Shown in pieces: positions 16,993 to 25,780 of a DNA stretch of 64,000 nt. This DNA comes from Gammaproteobacteria bacterium. Its GTDB lineage: Bacteria; Pseudomonadota; Gammaproteobacteria; JAJRRL01. Positions within the stretch are counted from its first letter, which is position 1; each line of letters starts with the position of its first letter. The stretch spans positions 49,119 through 113,118 of the forward strand of contig JAJRRL010000036.1 of assembly GCA_024279495.1 (NCBI GenBank), read 5' to 3'. Below the pieces are notes generated by a model. That model saw only the letters and a program-made list of their open reading frames with translations. It searched no databases and was not told the DNA's origin. The translations under genes and the position numbers were made by a program.

Positions 16993-18074
16993 AGCCAATG
17001 AAACAAATGCTGTGCCTCACCAAGCAAACCTATAAGCAAGCCGGCCTTTAACAACAACATCCACCAGGCTTTTCGCTTCATGCGGTAATACCCAACCAAA
17101 AAAGAAATGGGATGAGTCCAAGCAATGTGCCGCATGATGGTTTTTGTGACTCGAACCGGCTTACCAAACATCGGGTTTTCATGAATCGACACATCAGGGT
17201 GATGATTCCCTTCAATAATAATGCCTGTGCCATGCGTAATAGGCTCATTGATATCCACGCAATTTACATCGAAGCCAACCAACTTCATTCCCAATACACG
17301 CGATGCATGACACAACATACGGGCATTTTTTCTATGTAATTTTTTCTTCCCAAGAGATTTCATTGTGCCGCCACGTGTGGAGTTACACGAAAAGCACACC
17401 TCGATTTTTTCACCGTCTTTGGGGGTAGACTCTAACGTTAAGTTTAAAGTCTTTAGCTTGAAATCAGTTTCTGCGTCCAGTTCAATAGGCCCTTGCGATA
17501 AATCTGTGTACTCTTTTCGACGCTTGTTTTCAGCCTCCACCAATTCTTTTATCGTATGCTCACCATCGCCTATCACAGCCGAGGGAAAACGTTCTACCAC
17601 ACCAATCACACGGTGTTGGAAAATCAACACACGAAAAGAACGATAACCCCCATGAAACTCTTCGACAGTACTGGCAACTCTATTTTTCTCATAGCAAAGT
17701 TGAACATGGTTTCTTAGCACTTTTTCATTAGTGATATAGCAAAGAACATTCTCTCCAGCTGACGTCATTTGAACAGGCTTAGCAACCAACGGATAGTTTA
17801 CCGTAGATAGTAAATCCCAAGCATCTTCTTTATCTGGCTTTACCAAAATAGCTTTTGGCACAGGGAAACCATAACTCGCCAAAATCTGATTCATGAAATA
17901 TTTGTGGGTGGCTATCGAGGTATTTGTCACACGATTATAAGGCGACATAGTGCCTCTAAAATAAAAATTTTCTCTCATTAATTTGATAACAAAAAAATCG
18001 TTGCCTTCCGAGAGCTCTGTAGAAAAACCCAATTCCTTGGCAGAACGAAGATACATTTGGATGCTGTAGCTCAT
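16989..18074 (-). CDS. ATP-grasp ligase-like protein with C-terminal membrane anchor
   Basis: The 361 residues resemble the ATP-grasp part of cyanophycin synthetase and glutathione synthetase-type ligases. Visible are LASYGFPVPKAILV, PLVAKPVQMTSAGENV (nucleotide-binding lysine region), VEEFHGGYRSFRVLIF, and the metal/ATP segment FDVNCVDI...IIEGNHHPD. The Mur-ligase domain of true cyanophycin synthetases is absent. A hydrophobic stretch (about 335-352) near the end suggests membrane attachment. AAAGGGA precedes the ATG. Substrate unknown; probably joins an amino acid or peptide to a carboxylate. Confidence 0.75.
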   Translation of the reverse strand: MSYSIQMYLRSAKELGFSTELSEGNDFFVIKLMRENFYFRGTMSPYNRVTNTSIATHKYFMNQILASYGFPVPKAILVKPDKEDAWDLLSTVNYPLVAKPVQMTSAGENVLCYITNEKVLRNHVQLCYEKNRVASTVEEFHGGYRSFRVLIFQHRVIGVVERFPSAVIGDGEHTIKELVEAENKRRKEYTDLSQGPIELDAETDFKLKTLNLTLESTPKDGEKIEVCFSCNSTRGGTMKSLGKKKLHRKNARMLCHASRVLGMKLVGFDVNCVDINEPITHGTGIIIEGNHHPDVSIHENPMFGKPVRVTKTIMRHIAWTHPISFLVGYYRMKRKAWWMLLLKAGLLIGLLGEAQHLFHWL

Positions 18075-18144
18075 ACACGTCCCTTTACTAGATCCGTTAT
18101 GAGGATGGTAACAAATACTGAGAGGCGTTGCACTTTCTAAAAAA

Positions 18145-18221
18145 TGGGGTGGACGATGGGACTTGAACCCACGACGACTGGAATCACAATCCAGGGCTCT
18201 ACCAACTGAGCTACGCCCACC
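18145..18221 (-). tRNA. tRNA-His (GTG)
   Basis: Cloverleaf on the minus strand with anticodon loop TTGTGAT, acceptor GTGGGCG/CGTCCAC, C as discriminator facing an extra 5' G (18221), and CCA encoded (18147-18145). The extra G-C pair is characteristic of tRNA-His. Confidence 0.96.
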
Positions 18222-18305
18222 GCGACAGTATTGAATTCTTAACTACGAAAAGGCGCTTTTCACTGCTTTCGAAAGAATACAATTATAACTTAAAAACACC
18301 AAAAA

Positions 18306-18382
18306 TGGTGCGCCTGGCAGGACTCGAACCTGCTACCCTCGGCTTAGAAGGCCGATGCTCTATCCAAATGAGCTACAGGCGC
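18306..18382 (-). tRNA. tRNA-Arg (TCT)
   Basis: Minus-strand cloverleaf beginning GCGCCTGTAGCTCA, anticodon loop CTTCTAA, T arm GCAGGTTCGAGTCCTGC, CCA encoded. Second of three clustered tRNA genes. Confidence 0.96.
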
Positions 18383-18390
18383 CTGCTATT

Positions 18391-18467
18391 TGGTCGGGGT
18401 AGAGGGATTCGAACCCCCGACATCCTGCTCCCAAAGCAGGCGCGCTACCAGACTGCGCTATACCCCG
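18391..18467 (-). tRNA. tRNA-Pro (TGG)
   Basis: Minus-strand cloverleaf beginning CGGGGTATAGCGCAG, anticodon loop TTTGGGA, T arm GGGGGTTCGAATCCCTC, CCA encoded. It is first in the transcript order Pro-Arg-His. Confidence 0.96.
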
Positions 18468-18619
18468 ATTTAAGGTACTAACTTAGATGGAGCATCATAA
18501 TCGGGCTGCAAGCATACGTCAATGGATTCGTGTAAAAAAACATCTACTTCTTAGGTGCCGCAGATATCTCTGCATATGTTAGACTTTCAGCTTCAAATAC
18601 ACTTAATTTGGACAGATTC

Positions 18620-19456
18620 ATGACAACCGAACTTTCTTCGCTTATTCATTCCGCTTTTGAACAGCGCGCCGACCTTTCACAAACCAACTGCCCAGCAGAC
18701 ATTAAAAATGCCATCATGGAAGCACTGCATGGCCTCAACGATGGCAGCTACCGAGTCGCCACTCAAAACGCTGAAGGTCACTGGATCATCCATGACTGGC
18801 TTAAAAAAGCCATTTTGCTCTACTTTAAAACGCATGAAAACCGACCCATCAATGCAGGATTCACTCAATTTTTTGACAAAGTCCCTCTTAAATATAACGC
18901 TGAATACACGCCCGACATGACCACTCAAGGTGCTCGTATTGTACCTGGCGCATTGGTGCGCTTTGGATCCTACATTGCAAAAAACACCGTTCTCATGCCT
19001 TCTTATGTCAACATAGGCGCCTATGTCGATGAAGGCACTATGGTAGACACCTGGGCAACTGTGGGTTCTTGCGCACAAATTGGAAAGAATGTTCATCTCT
19101 CAGGTGGTGTTGGTATTGGCGGTGTCTTAGAACCCCTTCAAGCCAACCCAACCATCATTGAGGACAACTGCTTCATTGGAGCAAGGTCTGAAGTCGTTGA
19201 AGGCGTCATCGTAGAACGTGGCTCTGTGATTGCCATGGGTGTATTCATCAGCCAAAGCACTCCTCTCTATCATCGTGAAACAGACACAGTCTCCTACGGG
19301 CGCGTTCCCGCAGGGTCTGTGGTCATTCCCGGATCACTACCAGCAAGCAATGGTAAATACAGCAAAGCTGCTGCCATCATCGTCAAACAAGTAGATGAAA
19401 AAACCAGAGCAAAAACCGCTGTGAATGATCTCTTGCGCGAAGCGGGTGAATCGTGA
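18620..19456 (+). CDS. dapD: Tetrahydrodipicolinate N-succinyltransferase
   Basis: Succinylates tetrahydrodipicolinate in the succinylase route to diaminopimelate and lysine. From ATG 18620 the product has 278 residues; an in-frame TTG 12 bases earlier is less likely. The N-terminal helical part is followed by a left-handed beta-helix with hexapeptide repeats (about 110-230), including [20 protein letters not shown] and [14 protein letters not shown]. It overlaps dapE by 4 bp (GTGA), so the two consecutive-use genes are coupled. Confidence 0.97.
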   Translation: MTTELSSLIHSAFEQRADLSQTNCPADIKNAIMEALHGLNDGSYRVATQNAEGHWIIHDWLKKAILLYFKTHENRPINAGFTQFFDKVPLKYNAEYTPDMTTQGARIVPGALVRFGSYIAKNTVLMPSYVNIGAYVDEGTMVDTWATVGSCAQIGKNVHLSGGVGIGGVLEPLQANPTIIEDNCFIGARSEVVEGVIVERGSVIAMGVFISQSTPLYHRETDTVSYGRVPAGSVVIPGSLPASNGKYSKAAAIIVKQVDEKTRAKTAVNDLLREAGES

Positions 19457-20583
19457 ACAACCCTGTTATTGAGCTAGCGAAAACACTCATCGAGCGCCCT
19501 TCTGTCACCCCTCTCGATGAAGGCTGCCAAACACTGATCGCCGAGCGGCTCATCCCACTGGGTTTTTCTGTAACAGACTATTCACACGAAGCTGTGACTA
19601 ACACATGGTATTCCCATGGCGAAGGTGAACCCGTTTTTGTGTTAGCAGGACATACGGATGTCGTTCCAGCTGGCGATGATAAAGCATGGTCTACCCCTCC
19701 TTTCGAGCCACATTGCATTGACGGATACCTGCATGGCAGAGGCGCCTGCGATATGAAAGGCTCTGTAGCAGCCATGGTTGTCGCTCTAGAACGTTTTATT
19801 AGTGCTTATCCGAATCACCCAGGCACAATAGCGCTCGCCCTAACCAGCGATGAAGAAGGCGATGCCATACATGGTATGCGACATCTCATTGAGCAATTGC
19901 CCACTTGGGAGGACGTCACCATTTTAACGGGTGAACCCACCTCCTCCAATGCGTTAGGCGATACCATGAAACCAGGACGTCGAGGGTCCATGCATGGCAC
20001 AATCACCGTACACGGAAAGCAAATGCACGCAGGCTACCCTGAAGCCAATAAGAACAGCATCCACTTAAGCGCAAGCATTTTAGAAGCTTTAAACACCTTA
20101 AACTGGCCTGCTTCTGATGGCTTTCAAGAAACAAACATACAATGCTATGCTATTCATGCTGATGCTGGGGCCACTAATGTGATCCCTGGGGAAACGATTC
20201 TACATTGGAATTGTCGTTATGGCATCACCCCAACGTCAGATCAACTCATCGCAGAAATCAAGCAAGCTCTCGATAACACAGGCGTGCCACACAGCTTAGC
20301 TATTTCTGTCAGCTCCAATCCTTTTGTCACAAAAGAAGGTGCGCTTTCTAAAGCGCTTGCCAAAGCTGTTGAAACCCACACAGGCTTACGCATTAATCCC
20401 TCCACCACTGGCGGTACCTCAGACAGTCGTTTTTGGGCAGCAAAAGGATGCCCTGTCATCGATTTTGGCCCACTAAATACAACAATCCATCAAGTGAATG
20501 AAAAGGTTTTGATGGATGATTTAATCACCCTAAGCCACATTTATGAGTCAACTCTTCAAGAATTATCCAAAGTGCTTTCCTGA
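19453..20583 (+). CDS. dapE: Succinyl-diaminopimelate desuccinylase
   Basis: Zinc hydrolase that removes succinate from N-succinyl-diaminopimelate. The 376 residues start at GTG inside the dapD stop. Metal and catalytic segments are [30 protein letters not shown], and the C-terminal TGGTSDSRF and NTTIHQVNE. The length is normal. The last 28 bp overlap an unrelated gene on the other strand. Confidence 0.97.
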   Translation: MNNPVIELAKTLIERPSVTPLDEGCQTLIAERLIPLGFSVTDYSHEAVTNTWYSHGEGEPVFVLAGHTDVVPAGDDKAWSTPPFEPHCIDGYLHGRGACDMKGSVAAMVVALERFISAYPNHPGTIALALTSDEEGDAIHGMRHLIEQLPTWEDVTILTGEPTSSNALGDTMKPGRRGSMHGTITVHGKQMHAGYPEANKNSIHLSASILEALNTLNWPASDGFQETNIQCYAIHADAGATNVIPGETILHWNCRYGITPTSDQLIAEIKQALDNTGVPHSLAISVSSNPFVTKEGALSKALAKAVETHTGLRINPSTTGGTSDSRFWAAKGCPVIDFGPLNTTIHQVNEKVLMDDLITLSHIYESTLQELSKVLS

Positions 20584-21563
20584 TCTTCCTGGCCTTGCTG
20601 GGCCTGACCTTCCTGGGTATCTAAAGAATCTGTTGACTCGGCCTCGCTCTGATGCCATAAGCTCTCTGCTCGGTCGGCTTTCTTATCCCACCGAGGAGCA
20701 TCACGATGAAGTACGCCTGCAATAACAGAAGCTGTCACACTTACCACAAAAAGTATGGCAGCAAGCGTTATGTAAACTGACATTAGCGAACCCTTGCCTA
20801 TAAGAACTGCAATCCCTATAGGGAGCAACATTGCAACAAAGGAAGCACATGCTGTAACCGTAGAAAAACGTTTTATTGACTTGTTTTTCTCTACCTCAGA
20901 AGTGGCTACCCCCCAAGCCAAAAGGAAGTTGGCATTTATGCTGCAGCGGTCAAGAGTACTTCGCATCATTTGATACGTGAGCTTAGGTTCAGGCTCGCTT
21001 TCTTCTAAAGAAACTGACGTCTCACCTCTTTCTTCTGAAGTAACTGGTGCTTCACCTCCTTCTTCTTTACATGCCGCTACCTTATCTTTTCGATATAGAG
21101 CTATCGCCTGCGTTTTCTCTTTCCTATGCAAGCGCTTTAATTGCGAAAACCACTTCCTGGATTCCTCCACATGATCTCTCACTAGGTATCCGCTTCGCTC
21201 AGATTTATCCAAACTAATTTGCTCTTTCAAACCAGTCATGAACTCATACAAACTCTCTGCACAAGAAAATATTGGTTCTATTTTTTCAAGTAATTCCTGA
21301 TCCTCAACCCTGGGATCTCCCAAGCGATGATACTCTTGCCACAAACGTGCAAGCTTAAAGATATCCTCACTCTGATTTTCGAGCTTGAAGCTTTCTAAAG
21401 AATCAGGTGACTTCTCATAACTCTTGGTTTCTTCATTGTAAATGTCATAGCTGACATTAGTTTTTCGACCAAACGTACAATCATGAAAACAAGCGGTCAT
21501 TTGCTCTGACAGCTTTTCTTGTTTTTCAGTATTTGATTGCTCATTTTTCTTCAACGTATACAC
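20556..21563 (-). CDS. Unknown protein with double membrane helix
   Basis: Not recognised. The 335 residues are charged and helical to about 230, then have two hydrophobic helices (about 236-256 and 262-284), and end in an acidic, Gln/Glu/Ser-rich tail ([15 protein letters not shown]). The annotated start is GTG 21563; an in-frame TTG three codons later is an alternative. The 3' end overlaps dapE by 28 bp, so the acidic tail is encoded partly by antisense dapE. A Glu-rich tail is a feature of some Dot/Icm substrates; no secretion genes are in the window to support this. Confidence 0.7.
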   Translation of the reverse strand: MYTLKKNEQSNTEKQEKLSEQMTACFHDCTFGRKTNVSYDIYNEETKSYEKSPDSLESFKLENQSEDIFKLARLWQEYHRLGDPRVEDQELLEKIEPIFSCAESLYEFMTGLKEQISLDKSERSGYLVRDHVEESRKWFSQLKRLHRKEKTQAIALYRKDKVAACKEEGGEAPVTSEERGETSVSLEESEPEPKLTYQMMRSTLDRCSINANFLLAWGVATSEVEKNKSIKRFSTVTACASFVAMLLPIGIAVLIGKGSLMSVYITLAAILFVVSVTASVIAGVLHRDAPRWDKKADRAESLWHQSEAESTDSLDTQEGQAQQGQEDQESTLDNS

Positions 21564-21651
21564 CTTTTACTATAAAGTCGCATCTATTAGATAATTATAG
21601 CAAAAAACAACAGGATAAGAAGCCCCCCTCTTTTAGTAACTTGTTTTACAA

Positions 21652-21680
21652 TAAAAAAAGCCAGCACAAGGCTGGCTTTT
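21652..21680 (-). terminator. Rho-independent terminator after the outer-membrane protein gene
   Basis: AGCCAGC-ACAAG-GCTGGCT hairpin, with a run of seven T on the minus strand; 20 bp past the stop at 21700. A shorter T run on the plus side could make it weakly bidirectional. Confidence 0.85.
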
Positions 21681-21699
21681 AGCTCTAAAGAATAGTTCT

Positions 21700-22251
21700 T
21701 TAGAAGAAGTAAGCAACACCTGCTTGACCAGACATGAAGAACTGAACAACATCTGTGTTATCAACATCTTTACCGTAATTAACAGGCATGATGCGAGCAA
21801 AGAATTGCACGTTATTGTTTGGCTCATAAGCTAAACCTACGTATGCACCTAGGTCATAGGGATGTCGGTTAGCGTAAGTACTGTTACCTGCTGTGTGGAA
21901 ACTACCAATATCTGATAGGAAAGCATAACCACCCATCACACCAACAGAAGCGTATACGTGTGAACGTAGAGCCTGTCTTACACCAAAGTAACCATTCAGA
22001 AGGTAAGCTGTTGAATGCTCATCTGTATCGCTAGTACGAACGATACCAACATCAACACCAGCTTCAAAAACGTGATTCTTCGCTACAACGCCAGCACCGT
22101 AAGAGCTGTCTAGAGCAGAGTTATAGTTAAAAGCAACACCATAACGTACGTTATCGTTATGAGTTGAAGTAGATTTTGCAGCCATTGCGCCACCGAAAGC
22201 TACAGTAGATGACAAAGCAGCCACTACTAGAGTTGTTTTAAATTTGGACAT
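21700..22251 (-). CDS. Small outer-membrane beta-barrel protein
   Basis: The ATG at 22251 has AAGGAGAATAAC upstream and opens a clear signal peptide (MSKFKTTLVVAALSSTVAFG, cut near AMA). The frame extends upstream to 22323, but that part is not signal-like. The mature protein of about 160 residues has alternating hydrophobic/polar strands rich in Gly, Tyr and Asn, and ends in Tyr-Phe-Phe, the C-terminal aromatic expected for BAM substrates. It is probably an eight-stranded barrel (opacity/OmpW-like); ligand unknown. Confidence 0.8.
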   Translation of the reverse strand: MSKFKTTLVVAALSSTVAFGGAMAAKSTSTHNDNVRYGVAFNYNSALDSSYGAGVVAKNHVFEAGVDVGIVRTSDTDEHSTAYLLNGYFGVRQALRSHVYASVGVMGGYAFLSDIGSFHTAGNSTYANRHPYDLGAYVGLAYEPNNNVQFFARIMPVNYGKDVDNTDVVQFFMSGQAGVAYFF

Positions 22252-22463
22252 GTTATTCTCCTTGAAAATATGGTCCCAAAAACCAAAAATGGCACAATAA
22301 CACACTGAATTAAGCGTGTCCAATCAATAGGTTAAGTGCCCTGAAAAAGAACAGCCTCTCTCTTAGGCATTAAAGAACCAAGTCATACCCATCTGCCCTT
22401 TTTCAAAGGGCAGAAAGTACTCATAGCCTGCATAATTCCATAGCTCACAGGCATGACACATAC

Positions 22464-22491
22464 AAAAATCCCGCTCAAAGGCGGGATTTTT
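22464..22491 (-). terminator. Terminator of the sdh-suc operon
   Basis: Perfect 11-bp stem (AAAAATCCCGC / GCGGGATTTTT) with a 6-base loop, 20 bp after the sucD stop. It marks the end of an eight-gene operon. A second hairpin (CTGCCCTTT...AAAGGGCAG, 22391-22411) lies beyond it. Confidence 0.88.
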
Positions 22492-22510
22492 AATCAATTT
22501 GGTAAGACGT

Positions 22511-23389
22511 TTATTCCCAACCAGTGATCTTTCGCAAACCGTCTGCAATATCAGCAGGTGAATTTACCGTATGAACACCAGCTGCTTGCAACGCTGCAAA
22601 TTTTTCTTGCGCCGTGCCTTTACCACCTGAAATAATCGCACCAGCATGGCCCATGCGTTTTCCAGGAGGAGCTGTTACACCAGCAATATAAGACACAACA
22701 GGTTTCTTCACATGCGCCTTAATGTACTCAGCAGCTTCTTCTTCAGCAGTACCACCAATCTCACCAATCATCACAATAGCTTCTGTTTGAGGATCATCGT
22801 TAAACAATGCCAAAGCTTCTATGAAGTTCATCCCACCAACAGGATCTCCACCAATACCAATACAGGTAGATTGCCCAAAACCGGCAAGCGTTGTTTGATT
22901 AACGGCTTCGTAGGTTAACGTACCTGAACGAGAGACAACACCCACTTTACCTGGCATGTGAATATGACCTGGCATGATGCCAATTTTACATTCACCCGGT
23001 GTAATAACACCTGGGCAGTTTGGACCAACAAGAACCGTATCAGGGTATTCTTTCATGACTTGGCGTACTTCAACCATGTCTAGCACAGGAATACCTTCTG
23101 TGATACACACAATCAGCTTAATACCAGCTGTTAAGGCTTCAAGAATAGAGTCTTTACAAAAAGCTGCTGGCACATAAATCATGGTTGCATCAACTGGCCC
23201 TGCTGCTACCGCATCAACTACACGATTATAAACAGGCAAACCTAAGTGTGTTGTGCCTCCCTTACCTGGAGTAACGCCGCCGACCAATTGAGTACCATAA
23301 GCAATCGCTTGCTCTGAATGATAGGTACCATGCTTTCCTGTAAAGCCTTGGCAAATCACGCGTGTGTCTTTGTTTACTAAAACGCTCAT
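22511..23389 (-). CDS. sucD: Succinyl-CoA synthetase alpha subunit
   Basis: Converts succinyl-CoA to succinate with ATP/GTP formation, together with SucC. The 292 residues contain the CoA-binding Rossmann part ([16 protein letters not shown]), GPNCPG, and the phosphohistidine region [14 protein letters not shown]. It starts 11 bp after sucC and is last in the operon. Confidence 0.98.
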   Translation of the reverse strand: MSVLVNKDTRVICQGFTGKHGTYHSEQAIAYGTQLVGGVTPGKGGTTHLGLPVYNRVVDAVAAGPVDATMIYVPAAFCKDSILEALTAGIKLIVCITEGIPVLDMVEVRQVMKEYPDTVLVGPNCPGVITPGECKIGIMPGHIHMPGKVGVVSRSGTLTYEAVNQTTLAGFGQSTCIGIGGDPVGGMNFIEALALFNDDPQTEAIVMIGEIGGTAEEEAAEYIKAHVKKPVVSYIAGVTAPPGKRMGHAGAIISGGKGTAQEKFAALQAAGVHTVNSPADIADGLRKITGWE

Positions 23390-23400
23390 TTTTTTCTCTC

Positions 23401-24564
23401 CTACGCTACTATGTCTGTTACTGCTTTTGCTGCTTCAGTCAAATCGTTTTTGGCCACGATAGACAAACCACTTTTCTCTAAGATAGCAGCACCTTCTTTG
23501 CATCGATTACCCTGCAATCGAACAACGACAGGAATAGAAATACCTACTTGCTCCACTGCTTTGATAATACCGTCAGCAATCATATCGCAACGCACAATGC
23601 CGCCGAAAATATTCACGAAAATAGCTTTAACGTTGCTATCTGAAACAATCAATTTAAATGCTTCAGTCACTCGCTCTTCAGTAGCGCTACCGCCCACATC
23701 CAAGAAGTTAGCTGGTGAACCACCATGCAACTTAATGATATCCATGGTTGCCATCGCCAAACCTGCACCATTCACCATGCATGCAATGTTACCTTCAAGT
23801 GGAATGTAGTTTAAATCCCATTTTCCAGCTTCTGCTTCACGCGGGTCATCTTGCGTAATATCTCGCAACTCTGCTAAATTAGGATGGCGAAACAAAGCAT
23901 TCTCATCGAGGCTCACTTTGCAATCAAGACAAATGATTTTATCGTCTTCTGTTCTAACCAAAGGATTGATTTCTAACATCGCCATGTCATTTTTCATGAA
24001 TGCTTCATATAATTTAGTCACCACTACCACAAACTGACGAAGCAATACTTTTGGCAAATCCATTCGAAAGAAAAGATCACGGATCTGGTATGCCTGAAGA
24101 CCCACGGCTGGGTTTACTTCTATTTGAATGATTTTTTCAGGTGTTTTTTCAGCCACCTCTTCAATGTCCATGCCACCTTCTGTGGAAGTCATCACAATCA
24201 CTCGTCTAGAAGAACGATCTACCAACATACTAAGGTAATATTCCTCTTTAATCGAAGAAGGCGATTCAATCAAGATAGTGTTGATCGGCTGACCCTTTTC
24301 ATCGGTTTGGTGAGTGACCAAACGCTCCATTTCAAATATCTCTCTTACAGCTGTGTTTAACTCATCTTTACCTGAGACTAAACGCACACCGCCCGCTTTA
24401 CCACGACCACCCGCATGGACTTGCGCCTTAACAACATAACGATCTCCATCGATCTTATCAGCAACACGAGCCACTTCATCAAGTGATGTCACCACTTCAC
24501 CGTATGGTTTCGGTACTCCGCACTCTGCTATCAGAGCTTTCGCTTGGTATTCATGTAGATTCAT
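23401..24564 (-). CDS. sucC: Succinyl-CoA synthetase beta subunit
   Basis: ATP-grasp subunit of succinyl-CoA synthetase. The 387 residues begin [16 protein letters not shown]. Family blocks include [24 protein letters not shown], and the C-terminal [18 protein letters not shown]. It lies 19 bp after sucB, in the usual sucABCD order. Confidence 0.98.
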   Translation of the reverse strand: MNLHEYQAKALIAECGVPKPYGEVVTSLDEVARVADKIDGDRYVVKAQVHAGGRGKAGGVRLVSGKDELNTAVREIFEMERLVTHQTDEKGQPINTILIESPSSIKEEYYLSMLVDRSSRRVIVMTSTEGGMDIEEVAEKTPEKIIQIEVNPAVGLQAYQIRDLFFRMDLPKVLLRQFVVVVTKLYEAFMKNDMAMLEINPLVRTEDDKIICLDCKVSLDENALFRHPNLAELRDITQDDPREAEAGKWDLNYIPLEGNIACMVNGAGLAMATMDIIKLHGGSPANFLDVGGSATEERVTEAFKLIVSDSNVKAIFVNIFGGIVRCDMIADGIIKAVEQVGISIPVVVRLQGNRCKEGAAILEKSGLSIVAKNDLTEAAKAVTDIVA

Positions 24565-24583
24565 ACATTTCCTCTTTCTTTAG

Positions 24584-25756
24584 TTAAACAGACAATAACA
24601 TCCTTGCTGGATCTTCCAATAATTGCTTGATGGTTGACAAGAATAACACAGCTTCTCTTCCATCAATGACTCGATGATCGTAAGACAATGCAACATACAT
24701 CATGGGTCGAACAACCACTTCATCGTTTATCACAACAGCTCGCTTCACAATATTATGCATACCTAAAATAGCTGTTTGTGGTGGATTAATGATAGGCGTT
24801 GACATCATAGAACCAAATGTACCGCCATTGGTAATCGAGAACGTTCCGCCAGTCAAATCATCAAAAGTTAATTTCCCATCTTTGGCTGCCACTGCATATT
24901 GCATAATACCGCCTTCAACATCAGCCATAGACATGGCTTCGACATTACGCAAAACAGGTACTACCAAACCACGAGGACTACCGATAGCAACACCGATATC
25001 GCAATAGTCATGATACAAAATATCAGTACCGTCGATGGATGCATTCACAGCTGGGTAACGCTGCAAGGCTTCCACAACAGCTTTCACAAAAAATGACATG
25101 AAGCCTAAGCGTGCGCCATGTTTTTTCTCGAAAGACTCTTTGTATTTTGACCTTAATTCCATCACAGGTTTCATATCAACTTCATTAAACGTAGTGAGAA
25201 TCGCTGCTTCATGCTGAACTTGAACCAAACGTTCTGCAATACGCTGCCTTAGTCGAGACATGGGCACACGTTTCTCTGTACGCAAACCAGCAACAGGTAA
25301 ATCCTGAGCAACCGCTTGTGAGCTGCCTTTAGTAGCTGCGTCTACATCTGCTTTTGTGAGACGTCCACGATTTCCTGTACCTGCCAAAGTAGAAGCATTC
25401 ACTCCTGCTTCACCGGCATGACGACGAACAGATGGGCCCGCTGGTGATGCTCCTTGCGAAGCCTGCGACGGTGCTGATTCTTCAGCCGGTTTGGAATCAG
25501 CCGGTGTTTCTTGCACCTCACCTTCTGTGATCACAGCAATGACTTGCTCTGCATCAACCACGCCACCTTCTTCAAACAAAATCTCTGACACTATGCCTGA
25601 GCAAGGAGCAGGTACTTCAAGCATGATTTTATCTGTTTCCAGATCAACCAAATTTTCTTCTCGAACAACTGTATCGCCCACTTTTTTATACCACTTTGCA
25701 ATCGTTGCATCGGCTACTGACTCAGGCAATATTGGCACCTTGACTTCAAAAGACAT
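24584..25756 (-). CDS. sucB: 2-oxoglutarate dehydrogenase E2 (dihydrolipoyl succinyltransferase)
   Basis: Transfers the succinyl group to CoA in the 2-oxoglutarate dehydrogenase complex. The 390 residues show one lipoyl domain with [10 protein letters not shown] (lipoyl lysine about 43), an Ala/Pro/Ser linker, a peripheral-subunit-binding segment ([13 protein letters not shown]...GRLTKADV), and the acyltransferase core ending [16 protein letters not shown] with the catalytic histidine. E3 (lpd) is not in the window. Confidence 0.98.
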   Translation of the reverse strand: MSFEVKVPILPESVADATIAKWYKKVGDTVVREENLVDLETDKIMLEVPAPCSGIVSEILFEEGGVVDAEQVIAVITEGEVQETPADSKPAEESAPSQASQGASPAGPSVRRHAGEAGVNASTLAGTGNRGRLTKADVDAATKGSSQAVAQDLPVAGLRTEKRVPMSRLRQRIAERLVQVQHEAAILTTFNEVDMKPVMELRSKYKESFEKKHGARLGFMSFFVKAVVEALQRYPAVNASIDGTDILYHDYCDIGVAIGSPRGLVVPVLRNVEAMSMADVEGGIMQYAVAAKDGKLTFDDLTGGTFSITNGGTFGSMMSTPIINPPQTAILGMHNIVKRAVVINDEVVVRPMMYVALSYDHRVIDGREAVLFLSTIKQLLEDPARMLLSV

Positions 25757-25780
25757 GACTCACTCCTCTTTATATATTCG

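Noticed and set aside
13130..18467. Genomic island integrated at the tmRNA 3' end or the tRNA cluster
   Set aside because: No integrase and no second copy of the tmRNA or tRNA 3' end was seen to mark an attachment site.
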